From Nocardioides sp. CFH 31398 (GTDB lineage: Bacteria > Actinomycetota > Actinomycetes > Propionibacteriales > Nocardioidaceae), in the NCBI RefSeq assembly GCF_022436705.1, contig NZ_JAKUHT010000009.1, positions 1 through 55,149 on the forward strand: a stretch of DNA of 55,149 nucleotides, read 5' to 3'. Position numbers and translations under genes: made by a program. How positions within the stretch are numbered: the first letter of the stretch is position 1; every line of letters starts with the position of its first letter. Below are positions 9,149-18,794 of the stretch, in pieces. Under the pieces are notes generated by a model, which was given only the letters and a program-made list of their open reading frames with translations, had not been told where the DNA came from and did not search any database.

Positions 9149-10350
9149 GCGGTCACCGTAGAGGCCTTCGCGGGCGCCCGCACGAGTGCGGTGCCGACAA
9201 TGCCGACCACGCCCGAGGCGGCGCACACCCCGAAGGCCAGGGAGGCGCCGTACGCGTCGACGGCCAGGCCACCGAGGGCCGCACCGGGGGCGAGACCGGC
9301 AGAGATCCCGGTCGACAGGATGGCGATGCCCTCGGTGAGCCGGGACGACGGCACGACGGCCTCGGCCAACGACATCGCGGAGATCAGGGTGGGGGAGATG
9401 GCGAACCCGCCGAGCAGCAGGACGACGGCCATCAGCCACACCGGCCCGACGACCGTCAGCGGCAGCATCGCCGCGGTCAGGACGCCCATGCCCCAGCGCA
9501 GCCGGTGCTCCGGCCCGCGTCGCCACGTCACCGCCCCGACGACCACGCCGGCGAGCAGGCTCCCGGCGGCGAAGGCGGCGAGCAGCGGGCCGGCGGCCGC
9601 GGGGACGCCGGCCTCCTCGGCGTACGCCACCGTGATGACCTCGACCGAGCCGAACAACCCGCCGAGGCTGAGGCACACCACGGTCAGGGGGACGACGGCG
9701 TCCCAGGGCATCGGCGCGGCGACGGTGTCCTCGGGCGCGCGGCGCCCGCGGGGCGTCGGGGGCGGCTGGGTGCCGCGCTGGGCCGCCAGCGCGAGGGTGC
9801 CGGCGACGCCGCTGACGACGGCCACCGCCAGCCCGGCGACCGGGTCGACGGTCGTGGCGAGGAGCGTGACGACGACCGGGCCGAGGATGAAGACGACCTC
9901 GTCGGCGACCGCCTCGAGGGCGAACGCGGTCTGGACCTTCTCGGAGTCCTGCAGGACGTGCGACCAGCGCGCCCGCACGCACGCCCCGACCTGCGGCAGC
10001 CCGCAGCCGGCGACGACCGCGAGCACGTGGGTGGCCCACAGCGGCAGCCCGGCCTCGACCGACCACGCGGTGGCGGTCAGGCCGACCCCGAACAGCAGGA
10101 TCGCCGGCGGCAGCGCCCGGGCCTGCCCGTAGGTGTCGGAGAGCCGCCCGTGGACGATCGTGGCGACCGCCTGCGCGAGCACGTACGCCGCCGCGACGGA
10201 CCCCGCGCTGCCGTACGAGCCGGTGCGCGCCGAGACCAGCAGCACCAGCCCCAGGCTGACCATCGAGATGGGCAGCCGCGCCACGAGCCCCGTGGCGCTG
10301 AACGCCGCCGCCCCGGGCACCACGAGCACCCGGCGGTACGTCTCCAGCAC
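9145..10350 (-). CDS. MFS transporter
   Basis: This 401-residue protein has about twelve hydrophobic helices and a central charged loop (near GTQPPPTPRGRRAPEDT), as in major facilitator transporters. A typical A-like loop motif is visible in VHGRLSDTYGQ between helices 2 and 3. The start is GTG 10350. It is the first gene of a two-gene unit with the lactone oxidase, which suggests transport of the oxidase's substrate or product, but no substrate can be assigned. Confidence 0.82.
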   Translation of the reverse strand: MLETYRRVLVVPGAAAFSATGLVARLPISMVSLGLVLLVSARTGSYGSAGSVAAAYVLAQAVATIVHGRLSDTYGQARALPPAILLFGVGLTATAWSVEAGLPLWATHVLAVVAGCGLPQVGACVRARWSHVLQDSEKVQTAFALEAVADEVVFILGPVVVTLLATTVDPVAGLAVAVVSGVAGTLALAAQRGTQPPPTPRGRRAPEDTVAAPMPWDAVVPLTVVCLSLGGLFGSVEVITVAYAEEAGVPAAAGPLLAAFAAGSLLAGVVVGAVTWRRGPEHRLRWGMGVLTAAMLPLTVVGPVWLMAVVLLLGGFAISPTLISAMSLAEAVVPSSRLTEGIAILSTGISAGLAPGAALGGLAVDAYGASLAFGVCAASGVVGIVGTALVRAPAKASTVTA

Positions 10351-10444
10351 CCCCCGAGCCTAGGAGGCGGGCACGCCGCCAGCGCCATCGGCGGGGCCGG
10401 GACAGCGGCACCGACCCGGTGAGGGGCCCCGGGTCCGGTGCGGC

Positions 10445-10601
10445 GGTCTCGACGCGCTCGCTCGCCGGGGCTCGCTCCCCGCTCGACCACCTGCACCGAG
10501 AGGTGGTCGAGCAGCACGCGAGCCCTCGGCGAGCCTGCGGCGTCGAGACCTGACCGGCGGTCTCGACGTGGTCGCTCGCCAGCGCTCCCTGCTCGACCAC
10601 C
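10445..10601. repeat. Large intergenic palindromic repeat with a third partial copy
   Basis: Arm 10445-10492 (GGTCTCGACGCGCTCGCTCG ... CGACCACCT) is followed by an 8-base loop and the complementary arm 10501-10550 (AGGTGGTCGAGCAG ... CGTCGAGACC). A further partial copy of the left arm occupies 10559-10601 (GGTCTCGACGTGG ... CTCGACCACC). It lies in the gap between the MFS gene and the 3' end of the oxoproline operon. It resembles the GGTCTCGAC/GGTGGTCGAG palindromic elements that I recall as scattered through Nocardioides intergenic regions. Confidence 0.75.
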
Positions 10602-10645
10602 GGGAGCCGCTGGCGCGGCCCGGCTGCGCGACCGGCCGGACCGAC

Positions 10646-11458
10646 TCAGGGCACCACGTAGTCCGAGTCGCGGGCGTCGGTGATCGCCATGTGGCCCGGG
10701 GCGTGCGTGATCGCGTACGCCGGGCGCGAGGCCGCGATGGCGGCCTGCGGGGTGACCCCGCACGCCCAGAAGACCGGGACCTCCCCGGGGCGGACATCGA
10801 CCGCCTCGCCGTAGTCGGGGGCGTCGAGGTCGGCGATGCCGATCGCCGAGGGGTCGCCGACGTGCACCGGCGCCCCGTGGACCGCGGGGTAGCGGGAGGT
10901 GACGCGGACGGCGTCCGCGACCTGGCTCGCGGGCACGGGCCGCATCGAGACCACCAGCGGCCCGTGCAGGGTGCCGGCGGGGCGGGTGTCGATGCTGGTG
11001 CGGTACATGGGCACGTTGCGCCCCTGCTCGACGTGCCGCACGGGCACGCCCGCCCGGGCGAGGGCGTCCTCGAAGGTGAAGGAGCAGCCGATGAGGAAGG
11101 TCACCAGGTCGTCGCGCCAGTACGACGTGGCGTCCTCGACCTCGGCGACGAGCTCGCCGTCGGCGTACACCCGGTACGCCGGCAGGTCGGTGCGGACGTC
11201 GCCCGTGAGGATCGACAACGACGTCGCGCCCGCGTCGCCGACGTCGAGCACGGGGCACGGCTTCGGGTTGCGCTGGGAGTACAGCAGCAGGTCGTAGGCC
11301 CACAGCGCCGGGACGGCGACGAGGTTGGCCTGCGTCCAGCCTTCGCACCAGCCGGACGTCGGGACGCGCAGGCCGTCGCGGAACAGGGTGCGGGCCTGCG
11401 CGGGCGTGAGGCTGCGGGGGTCGGTCGGGGGCAGCGGGGTGGTCGTGGCGGTGCTCAT
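10646..11458 (-). CDS. DUF1445/YcsI family protein (putative hydro-lyase, D-glutamate cyclase family)
   Basis: The protein has 270 residues from ATG 11458, overlapping the pxpC stop by four bases (ATGA). Family features include the N-terminal [28 protein letters not shown] region (described here in pieces: [18 protein letters not shown]), the core [12 protein letters not shown] and the C-terminal [14 protein letters not shown]. The family also occurs in mammalian DGLUCY, which cyclises D-glutamate to 5-oxo-D-proline. It is the last gene of the oxoprolinase operon, matching the place of ycsI in the B. subtilis cluster. The catalytic role here is inferred. Confidence 0.88.
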   Translation of the reverse strand: MSTATTTPLPPTDPRSLTPAQARTLFRDGLRVPTSGWCEGWTQANLVAVPALWAYDLLLYSQRNPKPCPVLDVGDAGATSLSILTGDVRTDLPAYRVYADGELVAEVEDATSYWRDDLVTFLIGCSFTFEDALARAGVPVRHVEQGRNVPMYRTSIDTRPAGTLHGPLVVSMRPVPASQVADAVRVTSRYPAVHGAPVHVGDPSAIGIADLDAPDYGEAVDVRPGEVPVFWACGVTPQAAIAASRPAYAITHAPGHMAITDARDSDYVVP

Positions 11459-12348
11459 GGCAAGCGGGGTCCCTTCACGGTGCGGAACCGGACCTGCTGG
11501 CCCGGGACGGCCTGGGCGGCCAGCGGCAGGTCCTCGGTCACCACGCAGGCGATCACGGGGTAGCCGCCGGTGACCGGGTGGTCGGCGAGGAAGAGCACGG
11601 GCAGGCCGTTGGCGGCGACCTGGACGGCGCCGGCGACGGTGCCCTCGCTGGGCAGCTCGGCCTCGGCGTACGCCGGGGCGCGCTCGAGCGGCGGCCCGTC
11701 GAGCCGGACGCCGACCCGGTTGCTGCGCGCGTCGACCGACCACGGCCTCCCGAGTGTCGCGAGCGCCTCGGCGGTGAACCAGTCGTCGCGGGGGCCGAGC
11801 ACGACGCGCAGCACCACGGTGCCGTCGAGGGGGGTCGGCAGCGGCGCCTGGTCGAGCGCCGGCGGCGGGTCGGCGGGCGCCGGTCCGACGTCGAGCACGT
11901 CCCCCGCCCCGAGCGCGGCGCCGAGCCCGGCGAGGAGGTCGGTGCTGGCCGACCCGAGCGGCCGGGCGACGTCCAGGCCGCCGCGCACGGCGACCCAGCT
12001 GCGCAGGCCGTGCGCGGGGGCGTCGAGGGTGACCTCGGCCCCGTCGGGCACGGCCACGGCCGCCCCCGCCCCGTGGGTGCGGCGACCGTCCGCGGTGGCC
12101 ACGGTGACGCAGACGGGCGCGCCGGTCACGGCGAGCAGGACGTCCCCGCGCGCACGCAGGACGAGGCCCCCGAACGTGACCTCCAGGCCCGCGGCGTCCT
12201 CGGGGTTGCCCACGAGCCGATTGGCGAGCCGCAGCGCCCCGGGGTCCAGCGCGCCGGACTCCGCGACGCCGAGACCGGCGAGCCCGGGCCGGCCGAGGTC
12301 CTCGACGACGGCCTGGGCGCCGGTGGCGACCACCTCGAGCGCGCTCAC
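11455..12348 (-). CDS. pxpC: 5-oxoprolinase subunit C (PxpC/KipA, biotin-dependent carboxyltransferase family)
   Basis: This 297-residue protein is predicted from GTG 12348, overlapping pxpB by four bases. The N-terminal motif [20 protein letters not shown] and the following [16 protein letters not shown] are the signature of the AHS2/KipA family. The C-terminal [12 protein letters not shown] is also typical. With PxpA and PxpB it forms the ATP-dependent prokaryotic 5-oxoprolinase, which opens 5-oxo-L-proline to L-glutamate. Its length is usual and nothing seems missing. Confidence 0.92.
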   Translation of the reverse strand: MSALEVVATGAQAVVEDLGRPGLAGLGVAESGALDPGALRLANRLVGNPEDAAGLEVTFGGLVLRARGDVLLAVTGAPVCVTVATADGRRTHGAGAAVAVPDGAEVTLDAPAHGLRSWVAVRGGLDVARPLGSASTDLLAGLGAALGAGDVLDVGPAPADPPPALDQAPLPTPLDGTVVLRVVLGPRDDWFTAEALATLGRPWSVDARSNRVGVRLDGPPLERAPAYAEAELPSEGTVAGAVQVAANGLPVLFLADHPVTGGYPVIACVVTEDLPLAAQAVPGQQVRFRTVKGPRLP

Positions 12349-13019
12349 GCCCCCACCTCCACGAAGCGCACCCGCGCGCCCGGGGTCAGCAGGGCGGGAG
12401 GGTCGCGGTCGACGTCCCACGTGGGCGTCGCCGTGGAGCCGATCAGCTGCCAGCCGCCGGGGGAGGACCGCGGGTAGACCCCGGAGAACTCCCCGGCCAG
12501 CCCGACCGCCCCGGCGGGGACGGCCGTGCGGGACTCGGGGCGGCGGGGGACCTCGAGCGGGTGCGGCTCGTCGTCGGCCCCGTCGTGACCGGCGTCGTGA
12601 CCGGCGTCCCGACCGGTGTCCGGCACCAGGTAGCCGAAACCGGGGGCGAACCCGGTGAACGCGACCCGCCAGCGGGTGGCGGTGTGGCGGCGCACCACCT
12701 CCTCGACGTCGCAGCCGAGGTGGGTGGCGACGTCGCCGAGGTCCTCGCCGTCGTAGACCACCTCGACGGTCACCTCCTCGCCGGAGGTCGGTGGGGCGTC
12801 GGGGAGCTCCAGCGCGGTGACCGTGTCGACCGCCCGCTCCAGGTCGGCGCCGGTCGCGCAACGCAGCAGGAGGGTCCTGGCGGCGGGGACGACGTCGACC
12901 ACGCCCGGCAGGCCGCCGTCCTCGCGGGCGGCGGCGACGGCGGCGTGCAGCCGCAGCACCGTGTCGAGGTCCTCGACCTCGGCGAGCGCGGCGGCGTCAC
13001 CGCACGGGCGCCACCTCAC
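12345..13019 (-). CDS. pxpB: 5-oxoprolinase subunit B (PxpB/KipI)
   Basis: This 224-residue protein from GTG 13019 overlaps pxpA by four bases. The AHS1/KipI core is recognisable in [12 protein letters not shown], followed by [20 protein letters not shown] and [14 protein letters not shown] short insertion rich in Asp, His and Gly (three DAGHD-like repeats, near residue 140) sits between the two core motifs and looks like a species-specific loop expansion. It acts with PxpA and PxpC in ATP-dependent 5-oxoproline hydrolysis. Confidence 0.92.
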   Translation of the reverse strand: MRWRPCGDAAALAEVEDLDTVLRLHAAVAAAREDGGLPGVVDVVPAARTLLLRCATGADLERAVDTVTALELPDAPPTSGEEVTVEVVYDGEDLGDVATHLGCDVEEVVRRHTATRWRVAFTGFAPGFGYLVPDTGRDAGHDAGHDGADDEPHPLEVPRRPESRTAVPAGAVGLAGEFSGVYPRSSPGGWQLIGSTATPTWDVDRDPPALLTPGARVRFVEVGA

Positions 13020-13813
13020 GCCTCGGGCCCCACGAACGCCCGGACCTCGACGCCCGCGCCGGTCAGCCTCTCCCGCACCGCGCGGGCCATGCCGACCGCG
13101 CCGGGGGAGTCGCCGTGCACGCAGACCGAGTCGGCCTCGACGGCGACCTCGCTGCCGTCGACGGCCGTCACGACGCCTTCGGTGACGAGCCGCAGCACGC
13201 GGTCGGCCACCTCGTCGGCGTCCGCGAGCACGGCGCCGGGCTCGCGGCGCGACACCAGGGTGCCCTCGGGCGTGTACGCGCGGTCGGCGAACGCCTCGGC
13301 GTGCGTGGCCAGCCCCGCCTCCCCGGCGAGGCGCAGCCACTCCGAGCCCGGCAGGCCGAGCACGGGCAGCGCGTGGCCGACGGCGTCGGCGTACGTCGTG
13401 ACCGCCTCCACGACCGCCGCCGCCTGCGCGGTGTGGGTGACGATCGTGTTGTAGAGCGCGCCGTGCGGCTTGACGTACCGGACGCGGTCCCCGGCGGCGC
13501 GGGCCAGGCCGTCCAGGGCGCCGAGCTGGTAGAGGACGTCGGCGACGAGGTCGTCGTGGGCGACGTCGATGAAGCGGCGGCCGAAGCCGGGCAGGTCGCG
13601 GTAGCCGACCTGGGCGCCGACCACCACGCCGTTGGCGACCGACCAGGCGCACGACTGCCGGATGGTCGTCGGGTCCCCGGCGTGGAAGCCGCAGGCGACG
13701 TTGGCGCTGGTGACGATCCCGAGCATGGCCTCGTCGTCCCCGAGCCGCCAGGTGCCGAAGCTCTCGCCCAGGTCGCTGTTGAGGTCGACGGCCGGCGAGG
13801 TGGCGGCCCCCAT
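13016..13813 (-). CDS. pxpA: 5-oxoprolinase subunit A (PxpA, LamB/YcsF family)
   Basis: The protein has 265 residues from ATG 13813 and shares one base with the stop of the carrier gene (TGATG). It opens with [18 protein letters not shown], then [16 protein letters not shown] and [10 protein letters not shown], all hallmarks of the LamB/YcsF fold. It ends with the usual [12 protein letters not shown] segment. The usual DLNCDLGE here reads DLNSDLGE, a mild substitution. It is the catalytic-core candidate of the 5-oxoprolinase complex. Confidence 0.93.
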   Translation of the reverse strand: MGAATSPAVDLNSDLGESFGTWRLGDDEAMLGIVTSANVACGFHAGDPTTIRQSCAWSVANGVVVGAQVGYRDLPGFGRRFIDVAHDDLVADVLYQLGALDGLARAAGDRVRYVKPHGALYNTIVTHTAQAAAVVEAVTTYADAVGHALPVLGLPGSEWLRLAGEAGLATHAEAFADRAYTPEGTLVSRREPGAVLADADEVADRVLRLVTEGVVTAVDGSEVAVEADSVCVHGDSPGAVGMARAVRERLTGAGVEVRAFVGPEA

Positions 13814-15060
13814 CAGATGCCCTCGAGCAGCGCCATGACGGCGGGGACGCCGACGCCGAAGGTCGCCAGCCACGCCAGGACGCCGATCGCGAGGAGCCAC
13901 TTCGGGTAGACGTAGCCGTGCAGCACCTCGCTGCGGCGCCAGGCGACCCACAGCAGCAGGCCGAGACCGACGGGGAGGATGAAGGCGTTGAAGGCGCCGG
14001 CGAAGACCAGCAGCGTCACCGGCTGGGTGCCGAGGGCGACGAAGATCGCGGTGGAGGCGACGATGAAGCCGACGACCACCCAGCGCTCGTAGTCGGTGAC
14101 CCACTGGCCCATGACCTTGAGGAAGGACGTCGAGGTGTAGGACGCCCCGATGACCGAGGTGATGGCGGCGATCCAGATGACGGTGCCGAACACGATCCGG
14201 CCGACGTCGCCGAGCGCGGCGGTGAAGGCGGAGGCGACGGGGTTGGCCTCGTCGATCTCCGCGCCGGCGGTGACGACGCCGAGGACGGCGAGGAACAGCA
14301 GGACGCGCATCAGGGCGGTGATCGCGATGCCGAGGACGGAGGCGCGGGTGATCTCGCCGACCGCCTCGGCGCCGCGGACGCCGTTGTCGACCATGCGGTG
14401 CGCCCCGGCGTACACGATGTAACCCCCGACGGTGCCGCCGATGAGGGTGGCGACGGCGAGCCAGCTGATCGTCTCCGGGGCCACCGTCTGGACGAGGGCG
14501 TCGCCGACGGGCGGGGACGTCGTGAGCGCGACGTACGCGGTGAGGACCAGCATCACGACGCCGAGGACGACGACGATGCGGTCCATCGCCACGCCGGCGC
14601 GGCGGACCAGGAAGACGACGATCGCGAACGCCGCGGAGACGACGGCGCCGATGCGGACGTCGAGCCCGAACAGGGCCGCCAGGCCCAGCGTGCAGCCGGC
14701 GATGTTGCCGATGTTGAAGATCAGGCCGCCGAAGACGTCGAGGCCCGACAGCACGTAGCCCGACCCGGGGACCGCCGTGTTGGCGAGGTCCTGGGCCCGG
14801 CGGCCGGAGACGCCGATGATCCGCCAGATGTTCAGCTGGATCGCGATGTCGACCAGCACCGAGGCGAGGATCGCGAACGCGAACGCCGCCCCGAGCTGGA
14901 TGGTGAACGTCGTGGTCTGGGTCAGGAAGCCGGGCCCGATGGCCGAGGTGGCCATGAGGAACATGGCGCCGACGAAGCCCTTGCGGCCCGCCACCTTCAG
15001 CGCCTTGGACTCGGGGGAGGCGGGCGGCGGGGTCGTCGCCGCGGGCTGCTCGTGTGTCAT
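13813..15060 (-). CDS. NRAMP-family-like carrier lacking the metal-site signature, probable oxoproline/amino-acid-type transporter
   Basis: This 415-residue protein has about eleven hydrophobic helices and overall NRAMP/YcsG similarity. Classical metal-transporting NRAMPs carry DPGN in helix 1 and MPH in helix 6. Here helix 1 reads [14 protein letters not shown] and the helix-6 region reads [16 protein letters not shown], so both metal-coordinating signatures are absent. The position directly before pxpA, with a one-base overlap, equals that of ycsG in B. subtilis. I infer uptake of 5-oxoproline or a related acid, not of a divalent metal; that substrate is not shown by sequence. A repeated GGGATTGTTCAAC motif lies just upstream. 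Confidence 0.8.
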   Translation of the reverse strand: MTHEQPAATTPPPASPESKALKVAGRKGFVGAMFLMATSAIGPGFLTQTTTFTIQLGAAFAFAILASVLVDIAIQLNIWRIIGVSGRRAQDLANTAVPGSGYVLSGLDVFGGLIFNIGNIAGCTLGLAALFGLDVRIGAVVSAAFAIVVFLVRRAGVAMDRIVVVLGVVMLVLTAYVALTTSPPVGDALVQTVAPETISWLAVATLIGGTVGGYIVYAGAHRMVDNGVRGAEAVGEITRASVLGIAITALMRVLLFLAVLGVVTAGAEIDEANPVASAFTAALGDVGRIVFGTVIWIAAITSVIGASYTSTSFLKVMGQWVTDYERWVVVGFIVASTAIFVALGTQPVTLLVFAGAFNAFILPVGLGLLLWVAWRRSEVLHGYVYPKWLLAIGVLAWLATFGVGVPAVMALLEGI

Positions 15061-15074
15061 GGCTCACGAACGTA

Positions 15075-15111
15075 GGGATTGTTCAACAACCCCGTCAAGG
15101 GATTGTTCAAC
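15075..15111. promoter_or_regulatory. Candidate GntR operator: two direct copies of GGGATTGTTCAAC
   Basis: GGGATTGTTCAAC occurs at 15075-15087 and again at 15099-15111, 24 bases apart (a little over two helical turns). The first copy extends into the near-palindrome TTGTT-C-AACAA. The pair sits in the 66-base gap between gntR and the carrier gene, right before the carrier ATG at 15060. Binding by the adjacent GntR protein is inferred. Confidence 0.55.
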
Positions 15112-15126
15112 GATTTAACGGGGCCG

Positions 15127-15774
15127 TTACGCCTCGACCGCCGCGCACAGCTCCTCGCGGGCGTCCGCGAGGTAGGCGCGGAGCTCCGTCTCGGCGGCCT
15201 CCACCTCACCGCGCCGCAGCATGGCGACCATGCCGGCGTTGCGCTCCAGGTACGGCGCGTGGAGGTCGCGGCCCGACGCCACCTGCGCGAAGGCGAGCCG
15301 CTGCTCGGCCAGGACGGAGAGGAACATCTCGTCGAAGCGCGGGCTGCCCAGCGCGGTCACCAGCAGCTGGTGGAAGCGCAGGTCGGCGGTCGACACCGCG
15401 GCCCAGTCCCCGGCCGCCGCGGCCCGCTGGGCGGCCTCGACCACGGCGCCGAGCTCGTCGGGGTCCACCGAGCCCAGGCCGGCGGGCTCGAGGGCGAGGC
15501 GCACGCGATAGATGTCACGGACGTCGTCCGCGGTCAGGGTCCGCACCGTCACGCCCTTGTGGGCCTCGTGGACGACGAGCCGGTCACGGGCCAGCAGCCG
15601 GAAGGCCTCCCGCACCGTGTTGCGCGACGCCCCGTGCGCCGTCGCGAGCGCCGCCTCGCGCAACGGCTGCCCGCTGCCCAGCTCGCCGGTCAGGATGCGT
15701 TCGCGCAGGTCACGCGCCACCTGCTCGGCGAGACCCGAGGCCGGGGCACCGGGGGAGGCGTCGGAGGGGGGCAT
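15127..15774 (-). CDS. GntR-family (FadR/FCD subfamily) transcriptional regulator of the oxoproline operon
   Basis: The protein has 215 residues. The N-terminal winged helix-turn-helix is seen in [20 protein letters not shown] and [20 protein letters not shown]. An all-helical FCD effector domain follows, with the usual metal/ligand positions in [11 protein letters not shown] and [15 protein letters not shown]. It lies upstream of the NRAMP-like gene on the same strand. B. subtilis uses an IclR-type protein (KipR) in the equivalent cluster, so the regulator class has been swapped. The likely effector is 5-oxoproline or glutamate. Confidence 0.88.
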   Translation of the reverse strand: MPPSDASPGAPASGLAEQVARDLRERILTGELGSGQPLREAALATAHGASRNTVREAFRLLARDRLVVHEAHKGVTVRTLTADDVRDIYRVRLALEPAGLGSVDPDELGAVVEAAQRAAAAGDWAAVSTADLRFHQLLVTALGSPRFDEMFLSVLAEQRLAFAQVASGRDLHAPYLERNAGMVAMLRRGEVEAAETELRAYLADAREELCAAVEA

Positions 15775-15846
15775 GGCCAGATCCTGCCCGGCGGGGCCCG
15801 GGAGCGCGGTGTCGGGGCCGCGTCGCCCTGCCTACGATTGAGGACG

Positions 15847-16986
15847 ATGACCACCTCGCCCCCGGAGTCCGCGCCCGTCCCCGACCCCTCGCCGTACGAC
15901 GCCGTGCTCCTGGTGTCCTTCGGCGGCCCCGAGAAGCCCGAGGACGTCGTCCCGTTCCTCGAGAACGTGACGCGGGGGCGCAACATCCCCCGCGAGCGGC
16001 TCGTGGAGGTGGGGGAGCACTACTTCCAGTTCGGCGGCCGCTCGCCGATCAACGACCAGAACCGGGCGTTCCTCGAGCGGCTGCGCGCCGACCTAACCGG
16101 CGCGGGCGTCGACCTGCCCGTCTACTGGGGCAACCGCAACTGGGACCCCTACCTGACCGACACGCTGCGGGAGATGACCGCCGACGGCGTGACCCGCGCG
16201 GCCTGCTTCGTCACCTCGGCGTACTCGTCGTACTCGGGGTGCCGGCAGTACCGCGAGAACCTCGCCGCGGCGCGCGACTCGGTGCCGCCGGAGGTGGGCA
16301 CCCCGCCGAAGCTCGACCGGTTCCGCGTGTACTTCGACCACCCGGGGTTCCTCGAGCCCAACGTGGACGCCGTCCTCGCCGCGCTGGCGCAGCTGCCCGA
16401 GGACGTCCGCGACGACGCCCGCCTGGTGTTCGTCACCCACTCGATCCCCACGTCGATGAACGAGGCCTCCGGCCCGCCGGCGCTCGGCGGCGGCGCGTAC
16501 GTCGCGCAGCACACCAGCGTCATGCACGCGATCGTGGCCGAGGTGGCGCAGCAGACCGGGCGCACCCACGGCGCCGACCTCGTCTACTGCTCGCGCTCCG
16601 GCCCGCCGCAGGTCCCGTGGCTGGAGCCCGACGTCAACGACCACCTGGCCGCGCTGAAGGAGTCCGGGACGACGGCCGTCGTCATCGCCCCCATCGGCTT
16701 CGTCTCCGACCACATGGAGGTCGTCTACGACCTCGACACCGAGGCCCTCGAGACGGCCCGCGAGCTCGGCCTGCCCGCCGTCCGGGCGGGGACCGCCGGC
16801 ACCGACGCCCGGTTCGTCGCCACCGTGCGCGACCTCCTGCTCGAGCGCGCCGCGGTCGAGCGCGGCGAGGACGTCGCCCGCGCCACCACCGGCGAGCTCG
16901 GCCCGGCCTGGGACCGCTGCGCCGTGGACTGCTGCGCCAACGCCCGCCAGGCGCTGCCCGTCGCCGGCGGGGTCGAGGAGGCATGA
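15847..16986 (+). CDS. cpfC: Ferrochelatase, coproporphyrin III type (CpfC/HemH)
   Basis: This 379-residue enzyme inserts Fe2+ into coproporphyrin III in the actinobacterial coproporphyrin-dependent haem route. Visible features are [14 protein letters not shown] at the N-terminus, [15 protein letters not shown], the active-site [13 protein letters not shown] and the [15 protein letters not shown] motif with conserved His and Glu. C-terminal cysteines in [11 protein letters not shown] fit the [2Fe-2S] cluster that actinobacterial enzymes hold. TACGAT at 15833-15838 ends eight bases before ATG, suggesting a leaderless transcript. It is coupled to the IMPase gene by an ATGA overlap. Confidence 0.93.
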   Translation: MTTSPPESAPVPDPSPYDAVLLVSFGGPEKPEDVVPFLENVTRGRNIPRERLVEVGEHYFQFGGRSPINDQNRAFLERLRADLTGAGVDLPVYWGNRNWDPYLTDTLREMTADGVTRAACFVTSAYSSYSGCRQYRENLAAARDSVPPEVGTPPKLDRFRVYFDHPGFLEPNVDAVLAALAQLPEDVRDDARLVFVTHSIPTSMNEASGPPALGGGAYVAQHTSVMHAIVAEVAQQTGRTHGADLVYCSRSGPPQVPWLEPDVNDHLAALKESGTTAVVIAPIGFVSDHMEVVYDLDTEALETARELGLPAVRAGTAGTDARFVATVRDLLLERAAVERGEDVARATTGELGPAWDRCAVDCCANARQALPVAGGVEEA

Positions 16987-17849
16987 GCCCGCCGTCGGCG
17001 CCGTCGGCGCCGTCCGGGCCGTCGGGCGCGTCACCGGAGGCGCTGCGTGACCTCGCGCTCGCGGTGGCGCGGGAGGGGGCGGCCCTGGTGCGCGAGCGTC
17101 GCAGCGGCGCCGTCGAGGTCGCCGCGACGAAGACGAGCGACATCGACGTGGTCACCGAGGCCGACCGGGCCTGCGAGGCCCTCGTCCGCGAGCGGATCCT
17201 CGCGGCGCGCCCGGAGGACGGGTTCCTCGGGGAGGAGAGCGCGGACGACGAGCACGCCGTCCCCGCCGACGGTGTCCGCTGGATCGTCGACCCCATCGAC
17301 GGGACCGTGAACTTCCTCTACGACCTGGACGGCTACTCCGTCTGCGTGGCCGCGGAAGTCACTGTCGACGGCACGAGCGAGGTCGTCGCCGGTGTCGTCG
17401 TCGACCCCGCCACCGGTACCGAGTACGAGGCCGTCCTCGGTGGCGGCGCGCGGCGCGACGGCGTCCCGCTCGCGGTCCGTGGCCCGGCGCCGCTGGCGGA
17501 GCGGCTGCTGTGCACCGGGTTCAGCTACGACCGGCGGATCCGGGTGCTCCAGGCCGAGGCCTGGGTCCGGCTGCTGCCGCACGTCCGGGACATCCGGCGG
17601 CGCGGCTCGGCGGCCCTCGACCTCTGCCTCGTGGCCGAGGGGCGGGCCGACGGGTACGTCGAGGAGGGCGTCCACCTCTGGGACCACGCGGCGGCCGGGC
17701 TCGTCGCCCGCGAGGCCGGCGCGAGCACGCGGGTCCTGCCCGGTGTGGGAGGTCTGGACCTCCTGGTGTGTGCCCCCTCACACGGCTTCGAGGAGCTGCT
17801 GGACGCGGTCGAGTGGGCCGGTTTCACCGGGGGTACTGCGGCGGAATAG
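16983..17849 (+). CDS. suhB: Inositol monophosphatase family protein (SuhB-like)
   Basis: The protein has 288 residues from ATG 16983 within the ferrochelatase stop. All metal-site motifs of the IMPase fold are present: GEESAD (about residue 80), DPIDGTVNF (about 103) and WDHAAAG (about 232). Members hydrolyse inositol-1-phosphate or related sugar phosphates with Mg2+. The N-terminal 18 residues are a Ser/Pro/Ala low-complexity stretch ([12 protein letters not shown]). Its position next to DUF4193 matches suhB (Rv2701c) in M. tuberculosis. Confidence 0.9.
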   Translation: MSPPSAPSAPSGPSGASPEALRDLALAVAREGAALVRERRSGAVEVAATKTSDIDVVTEADRACEALVRERILAARPEDGFLGEESADDEHAVPADGVRWIVDPIDGTVNFLYDLDGYSVCVAAEVTVDGTSEVVAGVVVDPATGTEYEAVLGGGARRDGVPLAVRGPAPLAERLLCTGFSYDRRIRVLQAEAWVRLLPHVRDIRRRGSAALDLCLVAEGRADGYVEEGVHLWDHAAAGLVAREAGASTRVLPGVGGLDLLVCAPSHGFEELLDAVEWAGFTGGTAAE

Positions 17850-17909
17850 GAGGGACCCCCACGCGGTTGCTCCGACTCGCCGGACACCGATGTGCCGCCC
17901 CCGCCCGGG

Positions 17910-17921
17910 ATGGTGCACCAT
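17910..17921. promoter_or_regulatory. Perfect 12-base palindrome upstream of the DUF4193 gene
   Basis: ATGGTGCACCAT lies 88 bases before the DUF4193 start, inside a 160-base gap. It could be an operator, but no regulator is known to me for this site and chance is possible. Confidence 0.3.
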
Positions 17922-18009
17922 GACTGGCCGGCACCACCACGGACGAGGTCCAGCCACGGCCCGTCCGCCCCCCAAGCCCCACCCTGCACACGGGAGTTGC
18001 ACACCGACG

Positions 18010-18300
18010 ATGGCCACCGATTACGACGCACCACGCAAGACAGAGGAAGACCAGAGCGAGGAGAGCATCGAGGAGCTCAAGGCTCGCCGCCACGACAAGA
18101 ACTCGGGCAAGGTCGACGAGGACGAGACCGAGGCCGCCGAGTCGTTCGAGCTCCCCGGCGCCGACCTGTCCCACGAGGAGCTGGCCGTCGAGGTCAAGCC
18201 CCGCCAGGACGACGAGTTCACCTGCATGAGCTGCTTCCTGGTCCACCACCGCAGCCAGCTGTTCGACGAGAAGAAGCTCATCTGCCGCGACTGCGCCTGA
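18010..18300 (+). CDS. DUF4193 family protein
   Basis: This 96-residue acidic protein has a charged N-terminal half (TEEDQSEESIEELKARRHDK) and a zinc-ribbon-like end with two cysteine pairs, CMSC and CRDC, about 23 residues apart. Conserved FTCMSCFLVHHRSQL is the family hallmark. The function is unknown; the family is near-universal in Actinobacteria and matches Rv2699c in position. GGAG lies 13 bases before the ATG. A strong terminator follows. Confidence 0.9.
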   Translation: MATDYDAPRKTEEDQSEESIEELKARRHDKNSGKVDEDETEAAESFELPGADLSHEELAVEVKPRQDDEFTCMSCFLVHHRSQLFDEKKLICRDCA

Positions 18301-18352
18301 GCGCGCGCCGGGCGCGACGAGCGCGCCCGGCCGAACCAGCACGCCCACGTCA

Positions 18353-18392
18353 GAGCCGCCCCGGAGAGACCTCCGAGGCGGCTTCGTCGTTC
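18353..18392 (+). terminator. Rho-independent-type hairpin after the DUF4193 gene
   Basis: GCCGCCCCGGAG (18355-18366), loop AGAC, then CTCCGAGGCGGC (18371-18382) form a long GC stem with one mismatch, followed by TTCGTCGTT. The tail is only partly T-rich, as is common in high-GC genomes. Confidence 0.7.
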
Positions 18393-18415
18393 CCGGGGTC
18401 GCGGCCCGGTCGGGC

Positions 18416-18736
18416 TCAGGTGGTGGGGGCCGGGGCCTTGTCGGCGCGCTGGTCGTCGGCCCGCAGCTCCGGCGGCAGGTGGCCGGTGCTCCTGAGGTAG
18501 TAGCCGGCGGCACGGCGCGCGGCGAACATGCGGGCGAGCTGGACGGCGGCCCCGCTGGCGGTGGCCCACAGCACGGCCTCCCACAGCTCGACGTCCGGGT
18601 CGGCCGGGTTCGCCGGCGGGTTCTTGCCGGTGGCGGCTCGCCACCCGGTGTTCAGCGTCTTCTTCGCCACCGACGCGGCGGCGAGCGCGGAGACGAGCGA
18701 GAAGGCGGACCAGACCTTCGACGAGTCCTTGGCCAT
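18416..18736 (-). CDS. DUF4235 family small membrane protein
   Basis: This 106-residue protein starts MAKDSSKVWSAFS at ATG 18736. It has two hydrophobic segments (SLVSALAAASVAKK and VLWATASGAAVQLARMFAARRAA) around a WRAATGKNPP motif typical of DUF4235. The function is unknown. It faces the DUF4193 gene and shares the terminator region. Confidence 0.85.
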   Translation of the reverse strand: MAKDSSKVWSAFSLVSALAAASVAKKTLNTGWRAATGKNPPANPADPDVELWEAVLWATASGAAVQLARMFAARRAAGYYLRSTGHLPPELRADDQRADKAPAPTT

Positions 18737-18794
18737 GCTGTCCTCCTGCTCGAAGCTGCGCGACGGGGGTGTTCGACCTCACCCTAGCGACGGG

